Shown here: positions 49,029-57,088 of the stretch, piece after piece
Layout: every line of letters starts with the position of its first letter
Position numbering within the stretch: the first letter of the stretch is position 1
Source: JAXMCI01 sp046349435
Lineage (GTDB): Bacteria; Pseudomonadota; Alphaproteobacteria; Dongiales; Dongiaceae
DNA length: 64,000 bases
Direction: 5' to 3'
NCBI GenBank assembly: GCA_046349435.1
Contig: JAXMCI010000039.1
Span: 6,975 to 70,974, forward strand
Notes under the pieces: generated by a model
Told to the model about the DNA's origin: nothing
The model's input: only the letters and a program-made list of their open reading frames with translations
Databases searched by the model: none
Position numbers and translations under genes: made by a program

Positions 49029-50057
49029 ATGAACCGCATCTTTTCCGGCGTGCAGCCGACCGGCAACCTGCATCTCGGCAACTACCTGGGCGCGATCCGC
49101 AACTGGGTGAAGCTGCAGGACAGCTTCGACTGCCTCTATTGCATCGTCGACATGCACGCCATCACCCAGTGGCAGGATCCCGGCCAGCTGCGCGCCCAGA
49201 CCCGCGAGGTGGCGGCCGCCTTCATCGCCGCCGGCATCGATGCGCGCAAGCACATCGTCTTCGCCCAGAGCCAGGTGCCGGGCCACGCCCAGCTCGCCTG
49301 GATCCTCAACTGCGTCGCCCGGGTCGGCTGGCTCAACCGGATGACCCAGTTCAAGGAGAAGGCCGGCAAGGACCGCGAGAACGCCAGCGTCGGGCTCTAC
49401 GACTACCCCGTGCTGATGGCCGCCGACATCCTGCTCTACAAGGCGACGCACGTGCCGGTCGGCGAGGACCAGAAGCAGCATCTCGAGCTCGCCCGCGACA
49501 TCGCGCAGAAGTTCAACAACGACTACGGGGTGGGCTTCTTCCCGCTGCCCGAGCCGCAGATCTTCGGCGCCGCGACGCGGGTGATGAGCCTGCGCGACGG
49601 CACCAAGAAGATGAGCAAGTCGGACGCCTCGGACTACAGCCGGATCAACATGACCGACGATGCCGACGCCGTCGCCCAGAAGATCCGCAAGGCCAAGACC
49701 GATCCGGCGCCGGTGCCCGGCCCCGAGGCGCTGACCGAGGCCGGCCATGTCGACCCGGCGGCCGAGTCGGCGCGGCCCGAGGCCTTCAACCTGATCGGCA
49801 TCTTCGCGGCGCTCACCGACCGCAGCCACCGCGAGGTGCTGGAGGAGTTCGGCGGCCGCGAGTTCTCCCACTTCAAGGGCCGGCTGACCGAGGTCGCGGT
49901 CGACACGCTCGGCCGCATGGGCGGCGAGATGAAGCGGCTGCTGGCCGATCCCGGCCACATCGACGGCGTGCTGCGCGACGGCGCCCGGCGGGCCCGGGCG
50001 CTGGCCGAGCCGACCATCATCGAGGTCGAGGAGATCGTCGGCTTCCTGCGCAGCTGA
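49029..50057 (+). CDS. trpS: Tryptophanyl-tRNA synthetase
   Basis: Class I aminoacyl-tRNA synthetase charging tRNA-Trp. The HIGH-equivalent motif PTGNLHLGN is at residues 10-18. The KMSKS motif is at about 194-198 (GTKKMSKSD). The Trp-binding region DYPVLMAADILLYKATHVPVGEDQKQHLEL is present (cited in parts: DYPVLMAADILLYKA, GEDQKQHLEL). The length of 342 residues is normal. The start ATG gives MNRIFSGVQPTG, typical of the family. Confidence 0.97.
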   Translation: MNRIFSGVQPTGNLHLGNYLGAIRNWVKLQDSFDCLYCIVDMHAITQWQDPGQLRAQTREVAAAFIAAGIDARKHIVFAQSQVPGHAQLAWILNCVARVGWLNRMTQFKEKAGKDRENASVGLYDYPVLMAADILLYKATHVPVGEDQKQHLELARDIAQKFNNDYGVGFFPLPEPQIFGAATRVMSLRDGTKKMSKSDASDYSRINMTDDADAVAQKIRKAKTDPAPVPGPEALTEAGHVDPAAESARPEAFNLIGIFAALTDRSHREVLEEFGGREFSHFKGRLTEVAVDTLGRMGGEMKRLLADPGHIDGVLRDGARRARALAEPTIIEVEEIVGFLRS

Positions 50058-50059
50058 GC

Positions 50060-51349
50060 TCAGCCGCGGCGGCGCGCCGGCGCAACCAGGCCGGCGAGCC
50101 GCCGCGCGACGCCGTGCAGGGCCGGCCGGGCGGCCAGCGCCTCGCGCAGCCGCCACAGCCGCGAGGCGCTCATCTCGGCGCAGCGCCGCGCCAGCTCGTC
50201 CCGCTCGGCGCAGCGCCGCGCCAGCTCGGCGCCGAGCGCCTCCAGTCGCGCCAGCTGCCCCAGGTTCCGGCGCGCCTCGGCCAGCTGCTCGGTGAGCCAG
50301 GCGCGCTCCTCCAGCCAGGGCAGCCGGGCGTCGAGCCGCGGCAGCCAGGTCTGCAGGAAGGCGGCGAGCGCGCGGCCCTGGGCGGCGGGATCGGGCGGCC
50401 CGTCGCGCGCCGCCTCGTCCAGCGCCTCGCCATAGACCGCCTCGATGCGGGCCAGCTGGTCGTCGAGCCCGGCCTCGGCGCGGACCCGCCGGGCGACGGC
50501 GCCGGCGTCGGCCGGGTCGTAGCGCGCGATCTCGGCCAGGAGCGCCTCGGCGGTGAGCGGCCGGTCGAGCAGCCGGAGCCCGAAATTGAGCCGGCGGCAG
50601 CGCTCCAGGCCGTCGGCGGTCACCATGCCGGCGAGGCCGCGCGCGTCGCACAGCACGACCGCCGCGCCGCAGGCCAGCGCCTCGAGCGCGCCGCGCCCGG
50701 AGGCGAAGACGATGTCGTGCGCCGCCATTGCCGTCTCGGGGTCGCGGGTCGGATGCTCCCGATCGGCGCCGAGCGCGGTCAGCGCCAGCCCGGCGCGCTC
50801 GCAGGCGACGCGCACGGGCTCGAGATGCGCCGCGTCGCGGGCATAGAGCAGCGCCCGCGCCGGCCGGGCGGGCAGCGGGCCGCGCGGCACGACGCGCGCG
50901 AGGTCGACGGCGTTGAGGACGACGCGGACCCGGTCGCGCGGGATGGCATGCTCGCGCACCAGGCGGTCGCCGAGCGCGTCGCTCACCGCGACGTAGCGGC
51001 GGATCCCGGGCAGCTTCGCCGGCACGTCGAACCAGGCGATCCAGTCCTGGCACCAGGCGACCGCCGGCACCGCCGGGAAGCGGGCCATCGCCACGACCAG
51101 CGGCATGTTGTGCGAGCCGTGGATGATGTCGGGCGGCTCGCCGAGCCGGCCGATGTCGTCGATCACCGGAATCGCCGCCGAGCGCACCAGCTCCGCCATC
51201 GGCCCAAGCTGCGGGCTGTAGACGGTCGGGCGGTGGCCGCGGCGCTGCAGCCCGGTCGCCCAGTCGCGGATGTTGACCTCCGAGCCGGTCCAGCCCTCCA
51301 GCACGAGGTTGGTCAGCAGGATGTGCAGGGCACGGTGCTCGGCGGCCAT
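50060..51349 (-). CDS. Glycosyltransferase with C-terminal coiled-coil tail
   Basis: A 429-residue protein with a GT-B-like glycosyltransferase domain of GT4 type. Segments are ILLTNLVLEGWTGSEVNIRD, RYVAVSDALGDRLV, VVLNAVDL, and VFASGRGALEALACGAAVVL with the conserved Glu. The C-terminal ~100 residues are charged and helical, with a tandem repeat (ELARRCAERDELARRCAEM) and end SRLWRLREALAARPALHG, a tail seen in surface-polysaccharide glycosyltransferases. The sugar and acceptor are unknown. It converges on trpS. Confidence 0.82.
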   Translation of the reverse strand: MAAEHRALHILLTNLVLEGWTGSEVNIRDWATGLQRRGHRPTVYSPQLGPMAELVRSAAIPVIDDIGRLGEPPDIIHGSHNMPLVVAMARFPAVPAVAWCQDWIAWFDVPAKLPGIRRYVAVSDALGDRLVREHAIPRDRVRVVLNAVDLARVVPRGPLPARPARALLYARDAAHLEPVRVACERAGLALTALGADREHPTRDPETAMAAHDIVFASGRGALEALACGAAVVLCDARGLAGMVTADGLERCRRLNFGLRLLDRPLTAEALLAEIARYDPADAGAVARRVRAEAGLDDQLARIEAVYGEALDEAARDGPPDPAAQGRALAAFLQTWLPRLDARLPWLEERAWLTEQLAEARRNLGQLARLEALGAELARRCAERDELARRCAEMSASRLWRLREALAARPALHGVARRLAGLVAPARRRG

Positions 51350-51506
51350 GGGCGCCTCGGGCTCGCCGGGGAGTTCCAGGATCCGGCCAACGCTGGCCCC
51401 GGGGATCCGCCCTGTCAACGTTCCATCGACCTCGCCCGGTGCCCGGCATTGCTCGCGCCGGAGCGGTCTGCGAAGCTCGGGCGAGATCGTCAGGCACGGA
51501 CATCCC

Positions 51507-52658
51507 ATGCGCCGATACGGCCCACCGCAGCCCCTCTTCGTCGGCCGGATCGAGGCACTGCGGGGCGTCGCCGCCCTGCTGGTCGCCGGCTTCCACATCG
51601 GCCAGTCGCGGCTGCCGGGCGGCCAGGACCTGCTCTACAGCCCGGGGCCGGCCGAAGGGGCGATCGCCGGCGTGCTGCGCCACGCGCTCGTGGTGCTGCT
51701 CAACGGGCACGGCGCGGTCGCGCTGTTCTTCGTCATCAGCGGCTTCGTGCTGTCCCTGTCGCTGCGCCGGGCGGCGGCGCCGGCCGGCGTCCTGGCGGCC
51801 GACTTCCTGGTCGCCCGGCTGCTGCGCATCTATCCCGCGGCGATCGTCTCGATCCTCGCCTTCGAGCTGCTCTACGCCGCCGCCGGCCACGGCCTGCCCG
51901 GCCAGGGGCCGGGCAACTTCGCGCCGCTCAACCTGGTGCTCAATGCCGCCGCGGTCCGGCTCGACGTCAACGGCGTGATGTGGACGGTGCAGGTCGAGCT
52001 GCTGGCCGCCCCCTTCATCCTGCTGCTGTTCCTGCGGGAGCGGCGGCGCGGGCCGCTGCTCGTGCTGGCCGCCGCGGCGGCGCTGGCCGTCGCCGCGTTC
52101 GACCCGCGCTGGCCGCCGCCGATCCTGCGGGACCTGCGGCCGCTTGCCTGCCTCGAGGCCTTCCCGATCGGCATGCTGGTGCCGACCCTCGGGCGGGCGC
52201 TGGCGGAACGCCTGCCGGCCCGCGCCGCGACGGCGCTGGCCGGGGCCGCGGTGCTGGCCGTCCTGGCGGCGCGGCCGCTGCTCGGCATCGAGGGCATGGT
52301 CCTCGCCGGGCTGATCGAAAGCATCGCCGGCGGGCTGGTCGTCGCGCTGCTCGCCTACGGGCCGGGGCCGCGCGGCTTCACCCTGCTCGACCGGCCGGCC
52401 GCCCGCCTGCTCGGCCGCGTCTCCTACAGCTTCTACCTGCTCCACACCCTGACGCTCGCCTTCGCCTGGTCGATGCCGGAGACGCTGACCGGGCTGCTGG
52501 CGGCCGGGCCGCCGCGGGCCGTGGTCCATCTCGGCCTCTGGGCGGCGTCGGTCGCCGTGGTGCTGCCGGCGGCGCTGCTCTCCTGGCGCTTCGTCGAGCT
52601 GCCCGGCATCCGGCTCGGCCGCATGCTGCGCGCCCGGCTGCGGCCGGCCGCGGCCTGA
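51507..52658 (+). CDS. Acyltransferase family 3 membrane protein
   Basis: Integral membrane O-acyltransferase (OafA-like) of 383 residues with about ten helices. The N-terminal motif GRIEALRGVAALLVAGFHIG contains the catalytic His. LFFVISGFVLSLSLRR and VARLLRIYPA are also typical. The C-terminal YSFYLLHTLTLAF fits the family. It probably acylates a surface sugar or lipid. It is divergent from the glycosyltransferase gene, so both may act on the same envelope polysaccharide. Confidence 0.9.
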   Translation: MRRYGPPQPLFVGRIEALRGVAALLVAGFHIGQSRLPGGQDLLYSPGPAEGAIAGVLRHALVVLLNGHGAVALFFVISGFVLSLSLRRAAAPAGVLAADFLVARLLRIYPAAIVSILAFELLYAAAGHGLPGQGPGNFAPLNLVLNAAAVRLDVNGVMWTVQVELLAAPFILLLFLRERRRGPLLVLAAAAALAVAAFDPRWPPPILRDLRPLACLEAFPIGMLVPTLGRALAERLPARAATALAGAAVLAVLAARPLLGIEGMVLAGLIESIAGGLVVALLAYGPGPRGFTLLDRPAARLLGRVSYSFYLLHTLTLAFAWSMPETLTGLLAAGPPRAVVHLGLWAASVAVVLPAALLSWRFVELPGIRLGRMLRARLRPAAA

Positions 52659-52756
52659 GCCGGCTTGCCCGGCATCCGGCGCGTCCCAATATCTCCGGCA
52701 ACGCTGCGGCGAGCAGGAGGGAGCGGCATGGCATCAGAGCAGCGGGCCGGCGGGCG

Positions 52757-53767
52757 ATGAGCGTCGATCCGGTCGAGCCCGATCCGATTCCCGCAGCCGC
52801 CGCCCCGGCCGACGATGCCGACCTGCCGCGGGTGCGCACGCGGCGGCTGCGGCGCTGGCGCCGCCCGGCGCTCTACGGCCTCGTCGTGCTGCTGGTGGCG
52901 GCGCTCGTCTACTACCCGGTCGGCATGGTCGTCGTGCACAAGATCGACGACGACCCGGCCTTCGCGCCCGCCGCGGTGCCGGAGGGCGGCAGCCGCGCCG
53001 TGGCGCTGGCCGCGGCGCTGATCGGCCGCGAGGTCGACCAGCATGGCTGGACCGCCAACGACCCGTTCTTCCTGCCGGGCGCGATGCTCGACAACATGCC
53101 GAACTACCAGCAGGGCATCATCGCGGCGCTCGCCCGCTTCGCCTTCGAGCTGACCGACCAGATCGGCCGCAGCCGCGGCTCGAGCCAGGCCGACCCCGAC
53201 CTGCAGGAGGCGGCGGGCCAGCTGCAGCTGCCCGGCAACAAGTGGGTCTGGGACCCCTCGACCTCGCTGGCCTTCACCGCCACCTCGGAGCAGCAGTACC
53301 GCAAGGCGATGCGCGCGCTGCTCAAGTACAACCAGCGGCTGGCGGCCGGCCAGGCGACCTTCGAGCGGCGCGCCGACAACCTGCTGGCGACGCTCGACCG
53401 CATCGCCGCCGACCTCGGCTCCGCCTCGGCCGCGCTCGAGGAGCGGGTCGAGCAGCATTCCGGCGACATCATCGACTTCCGGGCCGACGACCTGTTCTAC
53501 AACACCAAGGGCCGGCTCTACGCCTATGCCCTGCTGATGCGCGAGCTCGGCGTCGACTTCGACAAGGTGCTGGCCGACAAGGACCTGGGCAAGGTCTGGC
53601 AGCAGACCGTCGACAACCTGATGCTGGCCGCCCAGCTGCAGCCCTGGTGGGTGGTGAACGGCGCGCCCGACAGCCAGTTCTCCCCCAGCCACCTGGCCAG
53701 CCAGGGCTTCTTCCTGCTGCGCGCCCGCACCCAGCTGCGCGAGGTCAGCAACATCCTGCTGAAGTAG
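52757..53767 (+). CDS. DUF2333 family membrane-anchored protein
   Basis: A 336-residue protein with one N-terminal transmembrane helix (ALYGLVVLLVAALVYYPVGM) and a large periplasmic helical domain, matching DUF2333. Conserved pieces are GWTANDPFFLPGAMLDNMPNYQ, RFAFELTDQIGRSRGSSQAD and FYNTKGRLYAYALLMREL. Function is unknown. The strongest ribosome-binding sequence, AGGAGGG, lies before an upstream ATG whose 10-codon frame ends at the start used here. Confidence 0.88.
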   Translation: MSVDPVEPDPIPAAAAPADDADLPRVRTRRLRRWRRPALYGLVVLLVAALVYYPVGMVVVHKIDDDPAFAPAAVPEGGSRAVALAAALIGREVDQHGWTANDPFFLPGAMLDNMPNYQQGIIAALARFAFELTDQIGRSRGSSQADPDLQEAAGQLQLPGNKWVWDPSTSLAFTATSEQQYRKAMRALLKYNQRLAAGQATFERRADNLLATLDRIAADLGSASAALEERVEQHSGDIIDFRADDLFYNTKGRLYAYALLMRELGVDFDKVLADKDLGKVWQQTVDNLMLAAQLQPWWVVNGAPDSQFSPSHLASQGFFLLRARTQLREVSNILLK

Positions 53768-53878
53768 CCGGCGCCGCCGGCGCGGCGGCCGGCTTGATCC
53801 AGGTCATGGACCGCCCGCCGCGGCCCCGTCGAGGCTTTCCCCGAGGCAAGGCGGGCAAGGCAAGGTGGGAGGAGAGCG

Positions 53879-54433
53879 ATGGGCAGCGTCATCGACCGGC
53901 TCGGCCGGGACCACCGCAACATGCGCGTCGTGCTGGAGCTGCTGGAGGAGAGCCTCGGCGCCCATGCCTGGGGCGAGCCGGCCGACCTCGAGCTGCTCGG
54001 CCTGATCGCCGAGTACATGCTGGACTATCCCGACCGGGTGCATCATCCGCTCGAGGAGCTGCTGCACGAGCGGCTGGCCGAGCGCGACCCGGCCGCCGCC
54101 GAGGCGCTCGGCGGCTTGGTCGAGGAGCATGCGCGCCTGGCGCAGCTCAACCGCCGGCTCGCCGCGGCGCTCGACGGGCTCGGCCACGATGCCGAGCTGC
54201 CGCGCGACTGGCTGGCGGAGCTGGTGCAGCAGGTGCTCTCGGCCAACCGCCAGCACATGCAGGCCGAGGAGCGCACGCTGTTCCCGCGCCTGCTCGCCCG
54301 CCTCGGCGACGCCGACTGGGCGGCGATCGAGGCCCGCGCCGGCCGCGTCGACGACCCGGTCTTCGGCGAGCGGCGCGCCGCGCCCTACCTGGTTCTGCAC
54401 GAGCGCATCCTGCGCATGCGCGTCGCGGGATAG
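53879..54433 (+). CDS. Hemerythrin domain-containing protein
   Basis: A 184-residue four-helix hemerythrin protein with a di-iron site. His/Glu ligands appear in LGRDHRNMRVVLELLEE, PDRVHHPLEELLHERL, LVEEHARLA, and ANRQHMQAEERTLFPRLL. Family members bind oxygen or NO, or sense iron and redox. The gene has no obvious operon partner, the AbrB-type gene lying 90 bp downstream. No membrane segment is seen, so it is cytoplasmic. Confidence 0.92.
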   Translation: MGSVIDRLGRDHRNMRVVLELLEESLGAHAWGEPADLELLGLIAEYMLDYPDRVHHPLEELLHERLAERDPAAAEALGGLVEEHARLAQLNRRLAAALDGLGHDAELPRDWLAELVQQVLSANRQHMQAEERTLFPRLLARLGDADWAAIEARAGRVDDPVFGERRAAPYLVLHERILRMRVAG

Positions 54434-54523
54434 GGTCTCCGCCGCCCCGCGCGGGCGAAGGGGAAGGGTGCTATCCTCGCCGCCGGTTCGTCTGGTCGGC
54501 ATCCCCGGGCATCCCCTTTTCCC

Positions 54524-55597
54524 ATGGGCGGAGGATCTTCCCTGCGGCGCCTCGCGCCCGCATGGCGCTGGCTCGGGCTGGCGCTGCTCTCGGCGCTGCT
54601 GGCGGCGCTGCTCGAGGGGCTGCGGCTGCCGGCCGCGCTGCTGCTCGGGCCGATGGCCGCCGCGGTGCTGTTCGCCATCGGCGGCGCCGGCCTGGCGCTG
54701 CCGGCGCCGGCCTTCTTCCTGGCCCAGGGCGTGGTCGGCGTGATGGTCGCCGGCAACCTGCCGGCGGAGGTCTTCGACGAGATCGCGCGCGACGCGCCGA
54801 TCTTCCTCGCCGGCACCGCCTCGACGGTGGCGGTGGCCAGCCTGATCGGCTGGCTGCTGGCGCGCTCCGGCACGCTGCCGGGCACGACGGCGATCTGGGG
54901 CTCGACGCCCGGCGCCGCCACCACCATGACGGTGATGTCGGCCGACTACGGCGCCGACATGCGGCTGGTCGCCGTGATGCAGTACCTGCGCGTCGTCTGC
55001 TGCGCGCTCGCCGCCATGCTGGTGGCGCTGCTCCTCGGCGCGCGCACCCTGGGCGAGCAGCATGTCGACTGGTTCCCGGCGCAGCCCTGGGGCGCGGTCG
55101 CCGGCACGCTCGCCATCGCCGCGGCGGGCGCCTTCCTCGGGGCCCGGCTGCGGCTGCCCGGCGGCGCCGTGCTGCTGCCGATGGGCGCCGGCATGGCGGT
55201 GCAGCTCGGCGGGCTGATGCCGGTGACCCTGCCGCCGACGGTGCTGGCGGTGAGCTACGCGCTGATCGGCTGGGCGATCGGCATCAACTTCGACCGCGCC
55301 GTGCTGGCCCATGCGGCCCGCGTGCTGCCGCGCCTGCTCGCCTCGATCCTGGCGCTGATCGCCGCCAGCGCCGCCTGCGGCCTGCTGCTGGTGCTGCTCG
55401 CCGGCATCGACCCGCTGACCGCCCTGCTCGCCACCAGCCCGGGCGGCGCCGACTCGATCGCCATCATCGCCACCGCGACCAGGGCCGACATCCCCTTCGT
55501 CATGGCCATGCAGGTCGCCCGCTTCCTGCTGGTCGTGCTGGCCGGCCCGGCGCTCGCCCGGCTGCTCTCGGGCGAGCGGGGCAGGCGTTCCCGGTAG
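54524..55597 (+). CDS. AbrB-family membrane protein (putative ammonia monooxygenase-like)
   Basis: A 357-residue polytopic protein with two AbrB-duplication membrane repeats, often mis-annotated as ammonia monooxygenase. Repeat motifs are LLGPMAAAVLFAIGGAG and STPGAATTMTVMSADYGAD in the first half, and LLPMGAGMAVQLGGLMPVTL and TSPGGADSIAIIATATRAD in the second. It is a predicted permease or regulator of unknown substrate. It is unrelated to the AbrB DNA-binding antitoxin encoded just downstream. Confidence 0.87.
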   Translation: MGGGSSLRRLAPAWRWLGLALLSALLAALLEGLRLPAALLLGPMAAAVLFAIGGAGLALPAPAFFLAQGVVGVMVAGNLPAEVFDEIARDAPIFLAGTASTVAVASLIGWLLARSGTLPGTTAIWGSTPGAATTMTVMSADYGADMRLVAVMQYLRVVCCALAAMLVALLLGARTLGEQHVDWFPAQPWGAVAGTLAIAAAGAFLGARLRLPGGAVLLPMGAGMAVQLGGLMPVTLPPTVLAVSYALIGWAIGINFDRAVLAHAARVLPRLLASILALIAASAACGLLLVLLAGIDPLTALLATSPGGADSIAIIATATRADIPFVMAMQVARFLLVVLAGPALARLLSGERGRRSR

Positions 55598-55621
55598 ACT
55601 GCTACAGCGCCACCCCGCAGC

Positions 55622-55667
55622 TTGCACCGGGTCGAGCCAGCCAGCATATTAAGGCAGTATTGCCTTA
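55622..55667 (+). promoter_or_regulatory. Promoter and autoregulatory operator of the AbrB-VapC module
   Basis: A sigma70-like promoter with TTGCAC at 55622-55627 and CATATT at 55645-55650, 17 bases apart. The palindrome TAAGGCA-GTAT-TGCCTTA at 55650-55667 overlaps the -10 end and lies 12 bases before the antitoxin ATG. That is where an antitoxin-toxin complex would bind to repress its own operon. Confidence 0.6.
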
Positions 55668-55678
55668 CGGTCCGTCAG

Positions 55679-55930
55679 ATGAGCATCACCCTCAAGGTCA
55701 CGGCCAAGGGCCAGGTCACGCTGCGGAAGGAAGTGCTCGACCATCTCGGCATCGGCCCTGGCGATCAGCTCGAGATCGAGATGCTGCCGGCCGGCCGCCT
55801 GCAGCTGCGCGCCAGGCCGGGCAGGCCGGTCTCGACCCTCTTCGGGCGCCTCAAGAAGCCGAGAGGGCCGTCGCTCTCGCTCGCGGAAATCGCCAAGGCG
55901 GCGGCGGACGGCTGGGCGGGACGGCGGTGA
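55679..55930 (+). CDS. AbrB/MazE-type antitoxin
   Basis: An 83-residue protein with an N-terminal swapped-hairpin DNA-binding domain (SITLKVTAKGQVTLRKEVLD, GIGPGDQLEIEML). Its C-terminal part (FGRLKKPRGPSLSLAEIAKA) is the usual toxin-neutralising segment. The stop overlaps the GTG start of the PIN toxin gene (GTGA), so both are made together. It probably represses its own promoter through the palindrome just upstream. Confidence 0.88.
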   Translation: MSITLKVTAKGQVTLRKEVLDHLGIGPGDQLEIEMLPAGRLQLRARPGRPVSTLFGRLKKPRGPSLSLAEIAKAAADGWAGRR

Positions 55931-56325
55931 AGATCACCGTCGACACGAACGTGCTCGTGCGGGCCATCGTGGAAGACGACGAAGCGCAGGCGAAGGCGGC
56001 GCAGGCGATCCTGGACAAGGCATCCCTGATCGCCGTTCCCGTCCCCGTCCTCTGCGAGCTGGCATGGGTGCTGCGCCGCGGCTATCGGAAGTCGACCGCC
56101 GACATCGCGGACGCGATCGAGGCGCTCCTGGAGGTCGAGGCGCTCGTGACGGACATCCCGGCCGCGGAGGCCGGGCTTGCCATGCTGCGCAGCGGCGGCG
56201 ACTTCGCCGATGGCGTGATCGCGCAGCAAGGCCACGCTCTCGGCGGAACGGCCTTCGTCAGCTTCGACCGCGAGGCGGTTGCCCGCTGGCAGGCGCAGGG
56301 CGGCACGGCCATCGAGCCGGCCTGA
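55927..56325 (+). CDS. VapC-type PIN domain toxin
   Basis: A 132-residue PIN ribonuclease. The acidic active site is visible in KITVDTNVLVRAI (Asp), PVLCELAWVLRR (Glu), and SGGDFADGVIAQQG (Asp). The final conserved segment is AFVSFDREAVARW. It likely cleaves tRNA or mRNA when the antitoxin is lost. GTG start, overlapping the antitoxin gene by four bases. Confidence 0.9.
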   Translation: MKITVDTNVLVRAIVEDDEAQAKAAQAILDKASLIAVPVPVLCELAWVLRRGYRKSTADIADAIEALLEVEALVTDIPAAEAGLAMLRSGGDFADGVIAQQGHALGGTAFVSFDREAVARWQAQGGTAIEPA

Positions 56326-56355
56326 GCTCGTTGCTGCTCGCGGCGGCGCCGCCGC

Positions 56356-56900
56356 TCAGAGGTCGAACAGGCTCAGCTGCCCGCCGGCGGGAGAGCCTTC
56401 GATTCGCAGCAGGCGGAGCTTGGTGTCGACGCCGCCGGGGGCGGAGAAGCCGCCCGGCTTGCCGCCGGCGGCGAGCACGCGGTGGCAGGGCACCACCAGC
56501 GGGAACGGGTTGGCGCCCATCGCCTGGCCGACCTCGCGGGCGAGCAGCGGGTCGCCGAGCCGGGCGGCCAGCTCGCCATAGGTGACGGTGGCGCCGGCCG
56601 GCACGGCGCGGGCCAGCGCATAGACGCGGCGCTCGAACGCGCCGACGCGCTCGAGGTCGAGCGCGACGAAGCCGAGATCGGCCGGCTGGCCGGCGAGCAG
56701 CGCGGTGATCGCCGCCACGACGCGGGCGATCTCGGGCGTCGCCGCCGCCTCGCGGGCGCCGGGGCAGCGGCGGCGCAGCGCGGCGCGGGTGGCGGCTTCG
56801 CTCGAGCCGGGCAGCAGCACGGCGGCGACGCCGCGCGGCTCCAGGCGACGGCGCAGCGGCCGATCGCCGTGTCGAACAGGGTGAAGGCGAGATCGCTCAT
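56356..56900 (-). CDS. ogt: Methylated-DNA-protein cysteine methyltransferase, one frameshift
   Basis: Suicide DNA repair protein that takes O6-methyl groups from guanine onto its active-site Cys, seen in PFPLVVPCHRVLAAGG. The helix-turn-helix region TVTYGELAARLGDP precedes it. The first ~20 residues (MSDLAFTLFDTAIGRCAVAW) are in a different frame from the rest (RGVAAVLLPGSSEAATRAA). A single G missing from a run at about 56842 on the minus strand explains it. Repaired length is about 181 residues, normal for Ogt. Error in the assembly is likely. The start overlaps the end of the short queC-like frame. Confidence 0.9.
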
Positions 56901-57088
56901 GGCCCGGAGGATAGCAGCGACGGGGCCGCCGCCGCTTGCCGGATCTTGCTCAGCGGCCGCCGTCGCAGGCGTCCCAGCCCCGGCGGCGGAGATCGCAGCA
57001 CGGGCAGGAAGCGGTCGAGCGCCCAGGCGAGGCAGGTGGCGCTGTCCTGGCCGCCCCCGAGCAGCACCAGCGCCGACTCCGCGCTCAT
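56897..57088 (-). pseudogene. Truncated queC-like remnant
   Basis: A 63-residue frame whose first 27 residues, including SALVLLGGGQDSATCLAWAL, match the N-terminus and PP-loop of 7-cyano-7-deazaguanine synthase QueC (normally about 230 residues with SGGQDS). Here the first Ser of the loop is Gly. The rest (LPVLRSPPPGLGRLRRRPL onward) is not QueC-like, and only 190 bases exist before ogt, so this cannot be a simple frameshift. The frame overlaps the MscS stop and the ogt start by four bases each, a coupled arrangement that may be chance. It is probably a deletion remnant. Confidence 0.6.

Noticed and set aside
54524..55930. A functional link between the AbrB-type membrane protein and the AbrB-type antitoxin because of the shared name
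   Set aside because: The two families are unrelated: one is a membrane permease-like repeat protein, the other a swapped-hairpin DNA-binding protein.
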